Origin: Rhizopus arrhizus
Taxonomy: Eukaryota; Mucoromycota; Mucoromycetes; Mucorales; Rhizopodaceae
Direction: 5' to 3'
DNA: 64,000 nucleotides
Assembly: GCA_024220505.1 (NCBI GenBank)
Contig: JAKZZE010000018.1
Location: 496,001-560,000 of the forward strand
How positions within the stretch are numbered: the first letter of the stretch is position 1; each line of letters starts with the position of its first letter. A program made the position numbers and the translations under genes. The notes beneath the pieces were generated by a model. It saw only the letters and a program-made list of their open reading frames with translations, was not told where the DNA came from and searched no databases. Shown here one piece after another: positions 1 to 12,074 of the stretch.

Positions 1-683
1 TCCACCTGCTACTCGTTTGTCACTCAAATCATAAGGATTTACAACAGGGCCATAGACACTGTGTACATTAGCTGATCTACTCGAGTTTTAATAAGCAAGC
101 TTTTAATCATTACCACGATTTACCCCATGCCAAATTCGTCCATATTTGTCTTTCCAACGATCAATGCACCGGCATCATTTAATAATTGAACAACAGTCGC
201 GTCATAAGGAGAAGTGAAATCTATATAAATTAATATATGCTTTTTTTGGTCATGCTTACTCAATATAAACCTTTCAGCATATTCGAGGCACAAGTAGTCG
301 GAAGAGATTTTGTGCATATGTTATCTTTGATAGCAATAGGTGCTCCGTCTATGGGACTCAACGCTTTACCTATATTATCAATCAATCTTTTTTGTTTTTT
401 GGTTTAAATATTCTAAGGTTGGACCTTCATTGTATCTATTATCTGATTCTATTGCTTTTTGTTCTAGTAATTGTCTATTATTTATGGAAACAAATGCGTT
501 GATTTCTGAATTATGTTTGTCGATTGTATTTAAACACTGTTGAACAGCCAACACAGAAGAATGTCGACACTAGCAAATGATAATAATAAGAACACTGTTT
601 GCTTCCTATAAGAATTATTTTGTTGTTACTTGTCGTTTTAAATAATATTTTGTCGATAATCGTGGTGTTGACCTCAAAAACAT
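1..683 (-). CDS. gatA: Glutamyl-tRNA(Gln) amidotransferase subunit A, mitochondrial (5' part; 3' part outside window)
   Basis: Amidase subunit of the GatCAB/GatFAB complex, which converts mis-acylated Glu-tRNA(Gln) to Gln-tRNA(Gln) in mitochondria. Spliced exons on the minus strand: 630-683, 425-569, 271-369, 124-220, 1-76 (introns 47-60 nt). Joining them reads through amidase-signature landmarks: [12 protein letters not shown] (with the catalytic Lys), then [20 protein letters not shown], then [10 protein letters not shown] and SDKRVAGG. The first exon encodes [18 protein letters not shown], basic and hydroxylated like a mitochondrial presequence, and supports the chosen start. The protein continues beyond base 1, so the Ser-cisSer-Lys core is only partly visible. 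The donor at 424 (GTCCAA) is unusual but is the only one that keeps frame. The family call is firm; the first exon is less certain. Confidence 0.9.
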
Positions 684-828
684 TTTATTACAAGAAAAAA
701 AAAATTGACAGGCCCTTTTATTTGCAAGTCAATTAAAACACCACTAAAATGCAGTGTTATCCAAAATTAGAATGATTATCATGACTTCACCGTCATTTTT
801 TCTTCCTTTCATTTAATTCATAAAAATC

Positions 829-3469
829 ATGTCGAGGATTTCAACACAAACAAACTTGTTACCGGGAATTTTGCGAGTAAGCAGTACGAAAATAGAACTC
901 TAAGAGAAACTTACATTATAAAGATTACTATCAATAGCTGTTTTTTGAATATACCAGTCAAGCGGCCTTATATAATTATCACACTTGGAGGTTTATCACA
1001 ATTAATTAAAAGTTAATAGTAGCTAATATCCACATAGACCAAGTACATCAAACATCTATATCAGAATATCCACAAGGTTACTGGAACGAAGGGTTTGAAC
1101 TCAAAGTATCTTATCACAACCAACTCTTTGATACCATTCAACTCGACCTGTACGATAGCCAGATATTCCTTTGGGACAAACATATCGGACGAGCTGAGAT
1201 TCGCTTAATGTATTTGGAGGGAATGCCCGAGTGTTTTACGAGCTACTATGAGATATTTGAAAAACGACTCGCAATTGGTGCCACCTCTCAAGTAAGCCGA
1301 AAGACATTGATGACATCTGGTGTCGGTGCTATCCAAGCACAGATCGCGTATAGATATCGTGTCCATACAACGCAAACTTCCTTGGACGCGAGCGAGATGA
1401 ATGATTTGATTGATCGACAACAGATGGCGATTGGATTGAACGATCGTGAGTTGATCGAGGAATTTAATAAACGGCTCAAATGTCAGCGCGAGTCGAATGA
1501 GGATATTGAATTTAACAAATTCGAACAGCAAGAGCTAGCAGATGATGGGCAAGATGTTCCCGACGATAGTAGCACAGAGGAGCAACAGCAACGTCCTTTG
1601 TCGCTATCTAGGTCACGTGCAAGCACATTGTCTGTTGTACAACAAGAGCAAGAAAACAAGACATCACTACTAGGTTCACTTTCTTCTTTATTTAGTTTCT
1701 CATTTAGTAATGGATCAGCTACAGTTGAGAGCCACAGCACATTAAAAGAAGATGAGTTAGAAAAGAATGTTCTGGAAGAAGAAGAAGAAGGACTAAAGTC
1801 TTTTCCGATACTGAATACACTAGGCTCATGGACGATGGCAAAAGAAACAAACCAAGTGCTACGAGCAATTGGGAAACTGCTCGTTGCTTTTGTAAGTCTA
1901 AGAATAAAATTAGATAATAATAATCATAACATTATTGATTAGGGACAAGGATTTGAATTGTCCAATTTACAAATATTAGCAGGCTTTACTGTGGTTGAAA
2001 AATTTTATGCTGATCTTCCTAGAGATAGAACGTGGGATCTGGTACAAGATGCTTCGGAAATTGAAATGTCATCGTACATGTGGAGGTATGCGATGGCTTC
2101 TTATGGATGGAAAGGGCTCAATTTTATTGGCAAGGGAAACGGAATCTTTTCTGATGCTGTGAGAGAACAATCGGACGCACTCTCTATTTGTGAGCATCTG
2201 AATATTGATAAACAAGATTTATTGGCCTATGAATTAAGAACAGGGGCAGCTTTTAGACCAAGCTACTTTATTGCCAGAGATAGAAAATTAAATGCCATTG
2301 TACTTAGTATTAGGGGAACAATGGTACAAGTGAATATAACCTTAAAATATAACTATGGTAACACTATTATACATAGAGTACATTTGATACTATGACAGAT
2401 CTTGTATGTGAATATGAACCATGGAAAGGTGGTATTGTACATAAAGGAATGAAGGTAAATAGCGACGCTAATAATATCAATATTTTGCAATGGTTGATAT
2501 ATTTGTATATATGTAGTCATCCGCTGCTTGGTTCTTTCGTAATGTGGCGCCTAAATTAATTGCCTATGTGAACAAGCATTCTACTACATCACTATATATT
2601 GTGGGTCACAGTCTTGGTGCTTCTACAGGCGCCATTTTAACTATCATGCTTTCAGATTATATCAATGAATTTCGCAAAGGAAAAGATAGAGACTTTACAA
2701 TTGAATGCTTTGGTTACGCCCCTGCCTGTGGATTAAGTTTAGATTTAGCCAATAGATATAAAGTAAACTAATAAGAAATAACACAAATTTATACTAATAT
2801 AAAGTTAGGACCAAATTACGTCTGTTGTATTTGCAGATGATTTTGTTAGTAAATTAAGTTACGGCTCCATGATGGATGTAAAAGAGCTTATTTTAGCAGG
2901 TGCAGAAGCATCAAAAAACATTGGCATTGGACAATTAGTTTGGGCTAATGAACTTGAGAATGACGCATGGAAGGCTGCATTTAAAAGAGTAGCTGAATGC
3001 AGGAAACGCTGTTTAGAAAGTATGTCGAACCCAAGAGTAAGTTTTTTTTTTTTTTTTTTCATACAAACTCCTTTTTTTTATACTAAAGTTGCGTGAAAAG
3101 CTTTACGTTGCAGGCACTGTATATCAATTCTGGCTGGACCCTATACCTAATAACGATTCGCGGATTGTGATTGAAAGAACAACACCTGAAAAAGTGTCTA
3201 CAGAATTAATCTTAAAACGATCTATTCTCCTTGACCATTTACCCACTAATTTTGATGTGGCATTTAGCAAAGCACTGGATTCATTAAAGATCAAGCCAAC
3301 AGATCAGTTGACAAAGGATCAACAGAGAGAAAGAGAAGAGATGAAGAGAAATGAATCAACGCACGATAAAATACTTGATTCTATTGCTGAAGCAGGCATC
3401 AAAGGAACAACAGAAAGGGGTGGAGGCGAAGGAAATATTTTGGGACGAGAAGAAATGGGACGAAAATAA
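829..3469 (+). CDS. C2-domain class-3 lipase, diacylglycerol-lipase-like
   Basis: Likely a membrane-associated sn-1 diacylglycerol lipase or related lipase. Exons I can support: about 1021-1891, 1943-2323, 2377-2454, 2517-2762, 2809-3036 and 3089-3469; every join from 1891 onward is in frame. The first part is a C2 fold (SEYPQGYWNEGFELKVSYH near 1069), followed by an acidic, glutamine-rich linker. The lipase core has the nucleophile elbow GHSLGAS (about 2601-2621), a preceding oxyanion region SIRGTM, and the downstream FGYAPACGLS and ADDFVSKLSYGS blocks typical of DAG lipases. The 5' end is unresolved: an ATG at 829 opens MSRISTQTNLLPGILR, which fits a C2 start, and a strand-like stretch RPYIIITLGG (about 961-990) probably belongs to a further exon. 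The basic C-terminal tail after the lipase domain is not recognised. No transmembrane segments are seen, unlike animal DAGLs. Confidence 0.8.
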
Positions 3470-3540
3470 AGCTGTGTCCTGGGTTGCTCATATACTTCAC
3501 AAAACAAAAAAGAGACAAATAAAAATTTAAAATTTTAAAC

Positions 3541-4340
3541 AAAGACAGCAGTTTATAATTGAAAATGGTAAAGGAAAATTATTTAATGAAGATGGTGGGG
3601 AAATATCTGTGCTTCAAATGGAAGTCGATGATCCTAATTTTCCTCTTGGAGATGTTACGGATTTCAATACGTACCATGACCTGAAACGACCTGAGAAACT
3701 AAAGGGAGAATGTACAGAATCTAGTGGTAATAGATTAAAAAGCCCAAACTTTTCTGAGAGTGAAGCTTCAACCCTTAAAACATATCGTAAATATAAAGAA
3801 AGGAAATGGATCATTTCTGCTTTTTAGTAAATGAAAAGGGTATGTCCGTTCGCAGTGCAGCAAAGCAGTTAAAGATCCCATCTAGTACTGCTTTTTGCTG
3901 GCAACAAAAAAGTTTGGAAGTTAGTGATGACTTGAGCAGAGAAAATCTGGAAGTGGAAGACCTGTTGGCAGACCTCCTAGGTTGACTGAAGTTCACCATG
4001 AGTACCTTGTCAAACTTGTGGACGACAATGATACGGGTTTGACTCTTGACCAAATGATAAAGAGCATGACTACCGAATTTATGGGATTGCAAATTTCTAA
4101 GTCTGCTTTTCACGAATTTGTTAAAACTAAGTGCAAAATCAGCTGCAAGAAAGCTCACATTCATCCTGAGGAAAGATATGATTGGGTGAAAGTGGCAAGA
4201 TACTGATATGGATTTTGAAAGTAACTGCGAAATTTATTGATGAATCAGGCTTCCATATTAACATCAAGCGAACTTTTTCATGGTCTCGAGTGGGAACGCG
4301 TGCTATTGTACAAGATGAGCAGTCATCATCATCAATGGCA
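3541..4340 (+). mobile_element. Decayed IS630/Tc1-like DDE transposase
   Basis: A reading frame broken by several frameshifts and stops. From 3609 it reads an N-terminal region rich in Lys and Ser that stops at 3826. In the next frame it gives a helix-turn-helix (MSVRSAAKQLKIPSS). A second shift gives GRPPRLTEVHHEYL with the LDQMIKSM helix and KSAFHEFVK. A third shift near 4200 leads to FIDESGFHINIKRTFSWS (about 4233-4286), which matches the first catalytic Asp block of IS630/Tc1/pogo-type transposases, followed by GTRAIV. No second Asp or Glu block is recognisable, and I saw no clear terminal inverted repeats. It starts about 70 bp after the lipase stop codon, so its insertion may have affected that gene's 3' end. 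Related in style to the remnant at 60.5 kb. Confidence 0.7.
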
Positions 4341-6259
4341 AACATCCTTTGAGAAGAAGTACGATCATATTCTGCCGCTGAATGTGTATAGAAAATAGAA
4401 TCAACTGTGTAAAATGCGACGGTTTTACCATGAGAAGCCCTATACCAGTGTGGTAGATATTGTATTTGAATAGTGATACGGCGCCAGGTACGAGAAATAG
4501 TGGATGTGGTCATCTTTATTTGACTTTGTAAAGAAAAGGAATAAAAAGTGTTTTATCTTGAAATAAACTTTATACAATTCAATGCAATATCTCCTGTGAA
4601 AAACAACTGGTCTTATACTTCTTTACCTTGATTTAACCCCCCCCCTTTTTTTTTCAATCTTTTTCTTTTTTTTTCATATTTTATCTTTATTTGGACAATT
4701 TTCAGCCTAAAAAACTAATATTTCTTTTTGAACACTACCGATGTTTAAGCTTAATTCATGCATTTTGATATTTATCAAACAGAACAGGTTAATTCTACTG
4801 GTGTGCATATAACACTTGCTTTATTATCCAATTAAATATTTTAATGAATATAAAGTTATTACTTGAAGCTGTGGAACATCAGCTAATAATACATGAGTGA
4901 CAGGAACAAGAAAGTGGAAAATTTGAACTGCATCATACTTTTAGTCTTGGCACAGCTTTATCACCTGTCTTTATGTCGGGGTCTCTAAGGAATTATAAAT
5001 GCTTGGCTATTGTTTATCATATGCAAAGGAAGCATTTCCCCCTTGTAAAAGAAAAAAGAATAGAATTTATACAAAATGAGTAAATGGTATTGCAAAAAGT
5101 GTGCTATGGATTTTGATAGAGGCTGTAAAGTGTCTGTTATTATGAATTGAAAGCATTGCTTATTCTGAAATTGACAAATCATGTACTCAAGTTCGAAAAA
5201 ATGGACCAAATGAGGATGTATTACAAAGTTCGCATTAAATTTCATACAAATTGAATTTATAAAGTCAAAATTATAACTATCAGTTGATACGAGTTTATTT
5301 ACCTCATCTATTTATTTCATAAAAATAAGCAAATATAAGGAAAAAGGGTAATGTGATTAGAATGTTCTGATTGGCTACCACAAAGTAAAATGCAACAATT
5401 TCAGTTCCTTTTTTGTTCCTTCACTTTTGAAATGACTGATTGCAATATTTCATAAATGTTGTTTTTAAAATAAGAGCACAGTGATATATTTACTAATGGG
5501 TCAATTGATTTGTTTGCTTTGAATTTGAAAAAAGAAGCCATCAATTAGCCTTGCAATGTATTTTTCTTTCAAGTACCTTATACTCTTTATACTCTGAATT
5601 GCCTTAAACTTATGTATACTTTATAAGCTGTATATTTGATATCATTACTAGTATATATTTCCTTTCATAAACATTTATTTAGAAATTTGGTCGAAAATAG
5701 AAAATTAAATTAAAAGACACCGGTTTCTTACCGATGGCAAAGTTACCCAATGTATTGTTGAGCCTACCCAAAAATTAGTGCAAAAAGTTACGATTGGATA
5801 TATCACTCGCTTTGTGCTTTTTTCTCTCTTTGACTTTTAAAAGGCGATAAACTATAAATAGAGCAAGCACTAGCCACAGTAATAACAGGCATTAGAACAA
5901 TAGCAGAACTTTAATTTATATAAGCTTGTAATACGACACCAATCAATTTTTTTTTTGTAAGGAGCACATGGCTCAAGTTTATTAAAGTGACAATTAATCA
6001 AGTCATAATATTGTGACACCAATCAATTGATCAGGCTTAAAAACATTTTATATCGTGTTGGATGAAAACTCAATCTCAGCCTAAATGTAACCACTCAAAT
6101 CCAATGATAGAATGGAGAAATTGCCCCGAAATAAAGAGCTTTTTATAAGAAAACTCTATTGGCCTTATTTTTTAGCTACAATACAGACTCTAAGTATATG
6201 AACATTTATAAAAGGCATACTTTTTTTTTGTTTTATATCTTCATCTTTTCAAAAGATAA
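4341..6259. other. Intergenic, about 1.9 kb, no gene seen
   Basis: AT-rich with homopolymer tracts (C9 then T9 near 4639-4656). Only short open frames, none with family motifs or splice support. A TATA-like ACTATAAATAGAGC at about 5850-5863 sits about 400 bp before the CotH start codon and could mark its promoter, but the distance is long unless the 5' UTR is spliced. A short duplicated string GACACCAATCAATT occurs near 5936 and 6015. Confidence 0.5.
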
Positions 6260-8093
6260 ATGTTATTTTTAAAATACATATTAGCAACATGTAATATTTC
6301 AAGTCAATTTATGATTTAACACGCTCTAATCGATTTCTATTAATCATTCTAGGGTTGCTGCTTGCGACTGTTACTAATGCACAATCAGATCAAGGTTCTA
6401 TGATAAGCTATAATGTCATTGCTCTTTTAAATCAAACTACCTTCAAGTCAATGGCTGTCATAGTAGACAGTATTAGCTATCCTTTAGAGGCCAACAGGAC
6501 ATTCCCTGTCCTTTTCTCTGGAAAGGCTCCTTCTGCCAAATCAGGCTATCATTATGCAAAGGTGTATGTCAGTGATAACAGTACACTTGCAGAACCATTT
6601 GAACGTCAGCCTGTCAACCAAAGCACACCTCACGAGTTCTTCAACCGTACCTGGAACACACATGATAATGCCCAATTACCACAGGTCTATTCTCCTTTGA
6701 GTTCTATTCATCGCATCAAATCAAATTTGCACAGAGATAACGAGATCCCCACTATTCACATCATCGGAAATCAAACAGAATTAGACCAGATGAAGGGCAA
6801 CACCACTGCGGATGTATCTGTTAAGACTACTGTTTCCTACCTCTCACTTCATGATGCTTTCCAGTTTGAAAAAGCAGAAATCTCTTTATCCGGTAACAGT
6901 GCTAAAATGATGGCCAAGTTATCGTATAACCTCAAGCTACACAAGAAAGATGAATTGTATGGCTATAGAAAACTTAAACTTCGCTCTTTAACTTTTGATC
7001 CTTCCTATATTCGTGAACAATTGGGTTACGATATCCTTAAATCAGCCGGCTTAATCTCATCCGAGTTTTCCTTTGTTCGTGTTTTCATGAACGATCAAGA
7101 GCTTGGTTTATTCGGTATCGTTGACGCCTTTAACGATCCTTGGCTTTCTAATGTATTTGCAGATGGAGACTCATCCTATAAACATGGATATCTTTATCAA
7201 GCCAAGTTATCTGGTGCTAATAACCACACTTCTGATCTTTCTTACTATGAAAATATTACGGCATATGCTGATGGACAATACAAGATCAGGGAAGAAGCCA
7301 CTGGTGGCGAAAAAGTCAATTATAAGCCTTTGATGGACTTGACCAAATTCATTGCTGAAGCACCTACTAATGGTTCAGATGCTGTCAACGAATGGAACAA
7401 AAAATTCAATATGGATTCTGTTATTCGATCGTAAGTGACAGTAGTTGTTTTATAGCCAAATGTGCTTATAAACTTTTCTTTAGAATGGCAATTGAAATCT
7501 TGGGAGGCTATGGTGATGGCTATATAGCAGCCTCAAACAACTTTTATCTTTATCAAAACCTTAGCAGTGATCAGTATACATATATCGCCGCTGATCTCGA
7601 TCTCTGTCTTGGTAATACTGTTAAGAATATTTCAAATATGTTAAGTGGTGACTACAGCACATTTCCTGGATGGGATAATAAGCCATTGATTAATCAAATG
7701 ATGCGCGTGCCTGAATTCAATCAAAAGTTTAAGCAAACACTTCAAGACCTTAACACCAAATTGTTTAATAACAATGCAACAAATTCTCGTATCGATGATC
7801 TTGCTATCATGCTCAAAGAGGACGTCGAATGGGACCAGAAATTAATCAAAGATCTTTACAAAAAGTTTTTGGAAAGCTTCGGAATAAGTCAGCCATCAGA
7901 CATCTTTACATCACCTCAATTTGCACCTATTCTTAAAGATCCTGCACAATTGGATATGGCTAAGCGAATGTTTGATGGTGTTCCATTTAATACTGCAATA
8001 AATGGTCCAACAGGACATATAACCTTATCTGGCATTAAAGAATGGTTTAGAGTCATTCATCAAAATACAGCAAATTTTTTTCTTCAAAAGTAA
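6260..8093 (+). CDS. CotH-family secreted kinase-like protein
   Basis: CotH proteins are atypical protein-kinase-fold proteins. In Mucorales they form an expanded family of cell-surface or secreted proteins, some acting as host-binding invasins and some in spore-coat biology. Exons 6260-6290, 6353-7430, 7484-8093 give 572 residues. The first intron lies inside the signal peptide: MLFLKYILATWLLLATVTNA, cleaved before QSDQ. CotH landmarks include KLSYNLKLHKKDELYGYRK, LKLRSLTFDPSYIREQLGYD, FVRVFMNDQELGLFGIVDAF, and YIAADLDLCLGN, which carries the DxD-like metal site. There are many N-x-S/T sites. The protein ends NTANFFLQK with no Ser/Thr-rich stalk and no hydrophobic tail, so a GPI anchor, present on several studied CotH proteins, is not evident. 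I did not see the short Gly/Gln/Thr-rich epitope described for invasin-type members. Whether this copy is involved in host interaction is unknown. Confidence 0.88.
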
Positions 8094-8352
8094 GAAAAGA
8101 GTTCTTTAAATAAATTTTAATAAACATGCATTTTTAAAGTTTAAGTAAAAGGAAGATAACGTAATATGATCAGGTGACTGACTACTGTATAAAAATATCT
8201 AGAGTATTAAAAAAAAACTTTATGAACTAGCACACACACCTAGATTGAGTGAGCGTGAAAAGCTTAAGCCGGAGAAAAGATCATCTTCCCACTTTGAAGA
8301 GAACAACAGATTAGATGATGTGTATGAAGTTATACATGTCCATGTTTTGTCG

Positions 8353-8382
8353 CTAAACCCCGTGCTTGTCCCAGTCTAAAAA
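8353..8382 (+). repeat. 30-bp direct repeat, copy 1
   Basis: Begins CTAAACCCCGTGCTTGTCCC and continues CAGTCTAAAAA style. Differs from copy 2 (8809-8838) at a single base (G versus A at the tenth position). The two copies lie 456 bp apart in non-coding DNA. Confidence 0.85.
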
Positions 8383-8808
8383 AGACCTAAAGGCTTATAG
8401 GAACAATAGAGAATAAACATAAGATCATGTACAAACACAAGGGATAACCACACAAGCTTTGATAAAGTATGGATCATTAATGAATCTTGCGCTTACGGTC
8501 GTCATGTCAACCTGGAGACTTACAGATACCATTAGGTCCAATACGTATCAAAGACTACAAAAAGACAACAAGTCAACATTGCTGCATCATACTCTTACAG
8601 CCACATGAGACCTGAAGATTTACATCAACCAGCAACGAGTCTTGTGTCCTAATGCAAGTGTGGTAATCATAGTTGCGTTTTGTAGGATTCATACAAATAG
8701 AAAGGCATTTAGTTAGTTTTTCTGAGTCATTTCACTTCATTCACATACATATCTTCTATGAACAACGCTGCCAGATTGTGTATGTACAGAGATGTATATA
8801 TTTATATT

Positions 8809-8838
8809 CTAAACCCCATGCTTGTCCCAGTCTAAAAA
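8809..8838 (+). repeat. 30-bp direct repeat, copy 2
   Basis: Begins CTAAACCCCATGCTTGTCCC; 29 of 30 bases match the copy at 8353-8382. GC content is higher than the surrounding sequence, so chance is unlikely. Confidence 0.85.
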
Positions 8839-8976
8839 TGAATATGGGCTGTTAGTTTGAAAAATGAAGCGGATAATTTATATCGATGGCATTGCTCTTT
8901 TTTTTATTCTCAGGAACGCGTAGTTTTGTACCTTTTTTTAATTTTTTGAAGTACGCTTTGTTCTTTTTTATATTCA

Positions 8977-11670
8977 ATGGATGAACTGATTGAAAACTAC
9001 TGTGAAGAAAGTGATAAACCCAGATTATTTGATTTTGTCTCATTAAACACCAAATCTCTCGTTTTGTACTTTTATAATAAAGATATTTTGGATTCTAATA
9101 TGATTCGGCAAGAATTATCTGATATTGTCATGAAATTTAGGGATTCTCATTCTAACTTGGTTTGTTTCAGTATTATCTTGTTCCTAAAGAGCAGCAGCCA
9201 ATTAATTACTGTTAACTTGTAGGTCATTTCAAACAGCAAAAATTCTGTTGACTGGCTTGAATTGTCAAATAAAGTCAAGCAAGTAAGCATTAGTATTCAA
9301 ATAAATTATTTGCATAATCACTTATAAAATATTTCGTAGTACAAAGCTTTCTGTCTTATCTCTGAAAACGAGAATGATAAATTTTTAGAAGGAGCAAAGG
9401 AATTTATTGATCGACCTATTGTGAGTATAATTATATGATGTTTCTAAGCTTAAATTGACGTTTATAACAGGATCCTTTTGCAAACGATTCCAAGTATATT
9501 TCGCCACTTGTATTGAAACAAAACATTAAAGATTGGAAAGCAAAAGCTATACATATAGATAAACTTCATTTACAAGAGTAATTATGCATTTAAGAGAAGC
9601 CGTATATGCTTTTATTTTAACATTATACCCATTTAGTCTTTTGTATTATTATATAATTGATCTAACCAGTGTCAACAAAAATGATGGAACTCATGCTGTC
9701 TTTGGTTTAAAATTTGAAGCTGAAAAAGAAAAATACAAAACAAATTATAACCCCCAAAAAAAAATATCGCGAAGTTGACAAGGGAATTATTAGGATTAAG
9801 TGTAAGACTTACTTTTTTTTTATAAGCACGAGTGAACTAAATATAAGTTGTAGAAACCGAGCAGCACCTCTTCTTCTGATAATGATCTACAAAAAATATT
9901 AAAATCTGGAAAAGCAAGTATCGCTGCTGTTGCTGACGAAGAAATAAGAAATAATATGAAAGTGATCGTCAAAACTTGTAAAATATAGTAAATACCATAC
10001 GTAGCTACCAGCTTTGATCAATTTTTAACATAAATTACAGTGTTAAATTAGAAAAAGAAAAGATTAAATTATATGAATCAGAAACGAATGAAGCAACTTA
10101 TTTAATGTGTTGACAGTTGCTAATATGTATGTTATCTCTAGTTTCGCTATACGGTGAAGTGATAACAGAAACCAATTAATAGAAGACTGTAAGAGACTAT
10201 TAATGTACAATAACAAAAAGATTAACAATAAAACTAGTTCTTGACTTCAATTGCTTGAACGTGCAAAAAGAATTTACTGGGCACCCAAAATTAATTTTAG
10301 CAGGAAGAAAAGCCTATGTTTATCACTTTACAACAATTGATACTTTAGAATAACATATTAATATAAGGTAATTGGGGAAAATATACAATTATAAAGAGAA
10401 TGATGGTGATTTTTGATAAATAAAGTAAATGATGTATCAATTAAGTATTTGTTTTCATGTTGATTTTTATGGTGTTCTTTTCTGTTTAATATGCGGATAG
10501 AAAATAATAGGTAAGAAAAATAATGTTGTCAATTATGACATGTGTTCATTCAATTCTTGATGCGGTGAAGCTGATTATTTTCCTTTCCTCTTATTTTCTT
10601 TTACATTTTCTTCAATAACGTCTGTTAGAGTTATCCAACCATACCGAAAAGCATACCATTCGAATCGCCATGAAAAGGAGCATCTTTTAAATACAAAATA
10701 AGCTTTAAAAATAAAAAAGGAATCAAAGGCGACTATCGACCAAAATCCGACTTTGTCAGTGTTACTTACGGCCTGTGCTGTTAAAAGTACTTAAATCTTG
10801 TGGTTACTTGAAATTTTTATGGTAAGTGATGTAAAAAATGTATAGATATATGTCTACAATAATATAAAACTGTTTATTAGGTGTGAAGAATCATTAAACT
10901 GTAAAAAACGTCAAGAGAATGAAATTTTATTACTTTCGGACGCCAAGTCAGCTACTTCAACAAAAATTGGTGGTATTATCGTCGATGAAGACTTTGATTT
11001 AGAAGTTGTCATAATTGAAGTATCTGGACCAAACTGGAAGGTGAACACAACCCATTTTTTTGAAGACAAAAAAAAATTAGCCAAAAATATGAAGTCTATG
11101 TATGAAGCTATTGTTGATGTTAAAGATAACCCATGCCTTGTTTCCAAGAAGGGATTAAAAGTTTATGATTTTCAAATCTATTGTAAGTTATCATTCTATC
11201 CCACTATAATATTTCAGATACTAAATATTATTTCGTTATAGTAAATATTCTTTATGTCTACAGTCTTTGTCAGACAAGTCATGGATCGTATATTTTTAAC
11301 TTGGAAATTAAGTTCAAACTTTGTCATCGCAAAGTTGCTATTCACTCTCTCCCTGCTCTCCTTTCTCAAATTTGGCTTGTTCGTGTATGTAAAATAAAAT
11401 TGTCTCTTTTGTCTATATCCACATTTGCTAAACTTTTTTTTGTAGGACTTGTTACAAAAGCAACATGTTCAACTTTTTAAATATATTTGTGAAAATGAAC
11501 CTTCTCCAGAGTCATCTTCCTATGGTTCTGATGTTGAAGAGCCCTATATATCTCCCAAAAAAAAAACAAAAAGTTCAGAAATAAGGGTTATGATACGTGA
11601 CGAACTAAATATGGTGAAAACTTTCTCTCTCCTTGAGGCCGATCAGTTATCAATTATTAATATCCATTAA
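8977..11670 (+). CDS. Uncharacterised multi-exon protein, probably lineage-specific to Mucoromycetes
   Basis: I do not recognise the function. The ATG at 8977 opens MDELIENYCEESDKPRLFDF. Short coding blocks bounded by good GT-AG sites follow: about 9223-9282, 9340-9420 and 9472-9581. Later come a Lys-rich segment with a nine-A run near 9756-9764 where the frame is unclear, a block SGKASIAAVADEEIRNNMKV (about 9908-9967), and HPKLILAGRKAYVYHFTT near 10283. The 3' exons are clear: about 10882-11184 (DFDLEVVIIEVSGPNWKVN), 11242-11384 (YVYSLCQTSHGSYIFNLEIK) and 11446-11670. An acidic-strand, ExS/ExK, then helix layout resembles large hypothetical families in Mucorales, and a PD-(D/E)XK-like nuclease fold is conceivable, but the Lys is absent. 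The middle third has several stops, so it may be a partly decayed gene. Ends are supported; the full model is not. Confidence 0.45.
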
Positions 11671-12074
11671 TTTATATGTAACACATGTTTAAATAATAGA
11701 CCGTAACAACATTTTATATAATATTCCAACTATTCAGGGCTTTATATGATTTAGCTACTTTCATATAAGATTAGAAATATTATTAAGTATTATATCACGT
11801 TCTATTATTTATTAATGTTGACGCAATTTGTATGTTTTGATGAATGAGTTATTCATTCAACATGTTTATATTGTCAACAATGACAACTTCTTACAACACA
11901 TTTATAGAAATCATTATTTATATATGCTTATCCCGGCTGTACAAATATACGTTGTTTTATTCAAACAACATTAGGGATTTTATTTTAGTTGTTTATAACA
12001 ATACATCTTGGATACTACAATATTATTATTTATTTAGTAGTATGTTATGTATTATTATCGGTATGATGCTTCTT
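11671..12074. other. Intergenic, about 0.4 kb
   Basis: Very AT-rich. One 77-residue hydrophobic open frame (11844-12077) rich in Ile, Tyr and Leu codons looks like a compositional accident; no homology or splice support. Confidence 0.4.

Larger units (their letters stand above)
8094..8976. other. Intergenic, about 0.9 kb, contains a 30-bp direct repeat
   Basis: No coding frame with recognisable content. It holds two near-identical 30-bp copies (8353-8382 and 8809-8838), a possible short purine-rich transcript region, and a looser duplicated string (CCTGGAGACTTACA near 8511, CCTGAAGATTTACA near 8612). It may contain a non-coding RNA or the eroded end of a mobile element. Confidence 0.4.

Noticed and set aside
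340..543. Plus-strand open frame of 67 codons
   Set aside because: Antisense to the clear GatA exons; no independent features.
1205..1531. Minus-strand open frames under the lipase gene
   Set aside because: Shadow of the C2/lipase coding strand.
2990..3010. TCGAACCC string resembling a tRNA B-box
   Set aside because: Lies inside a coding exon and no A-box or cloverleaf can be drawn; no tRNA genes seen in the window.
4139..4513. 124-codon minus-strand open frame
   Set aside because: Overlaps the transposase relic and noncoding DNA on the other strand; no family motif and no splice context.
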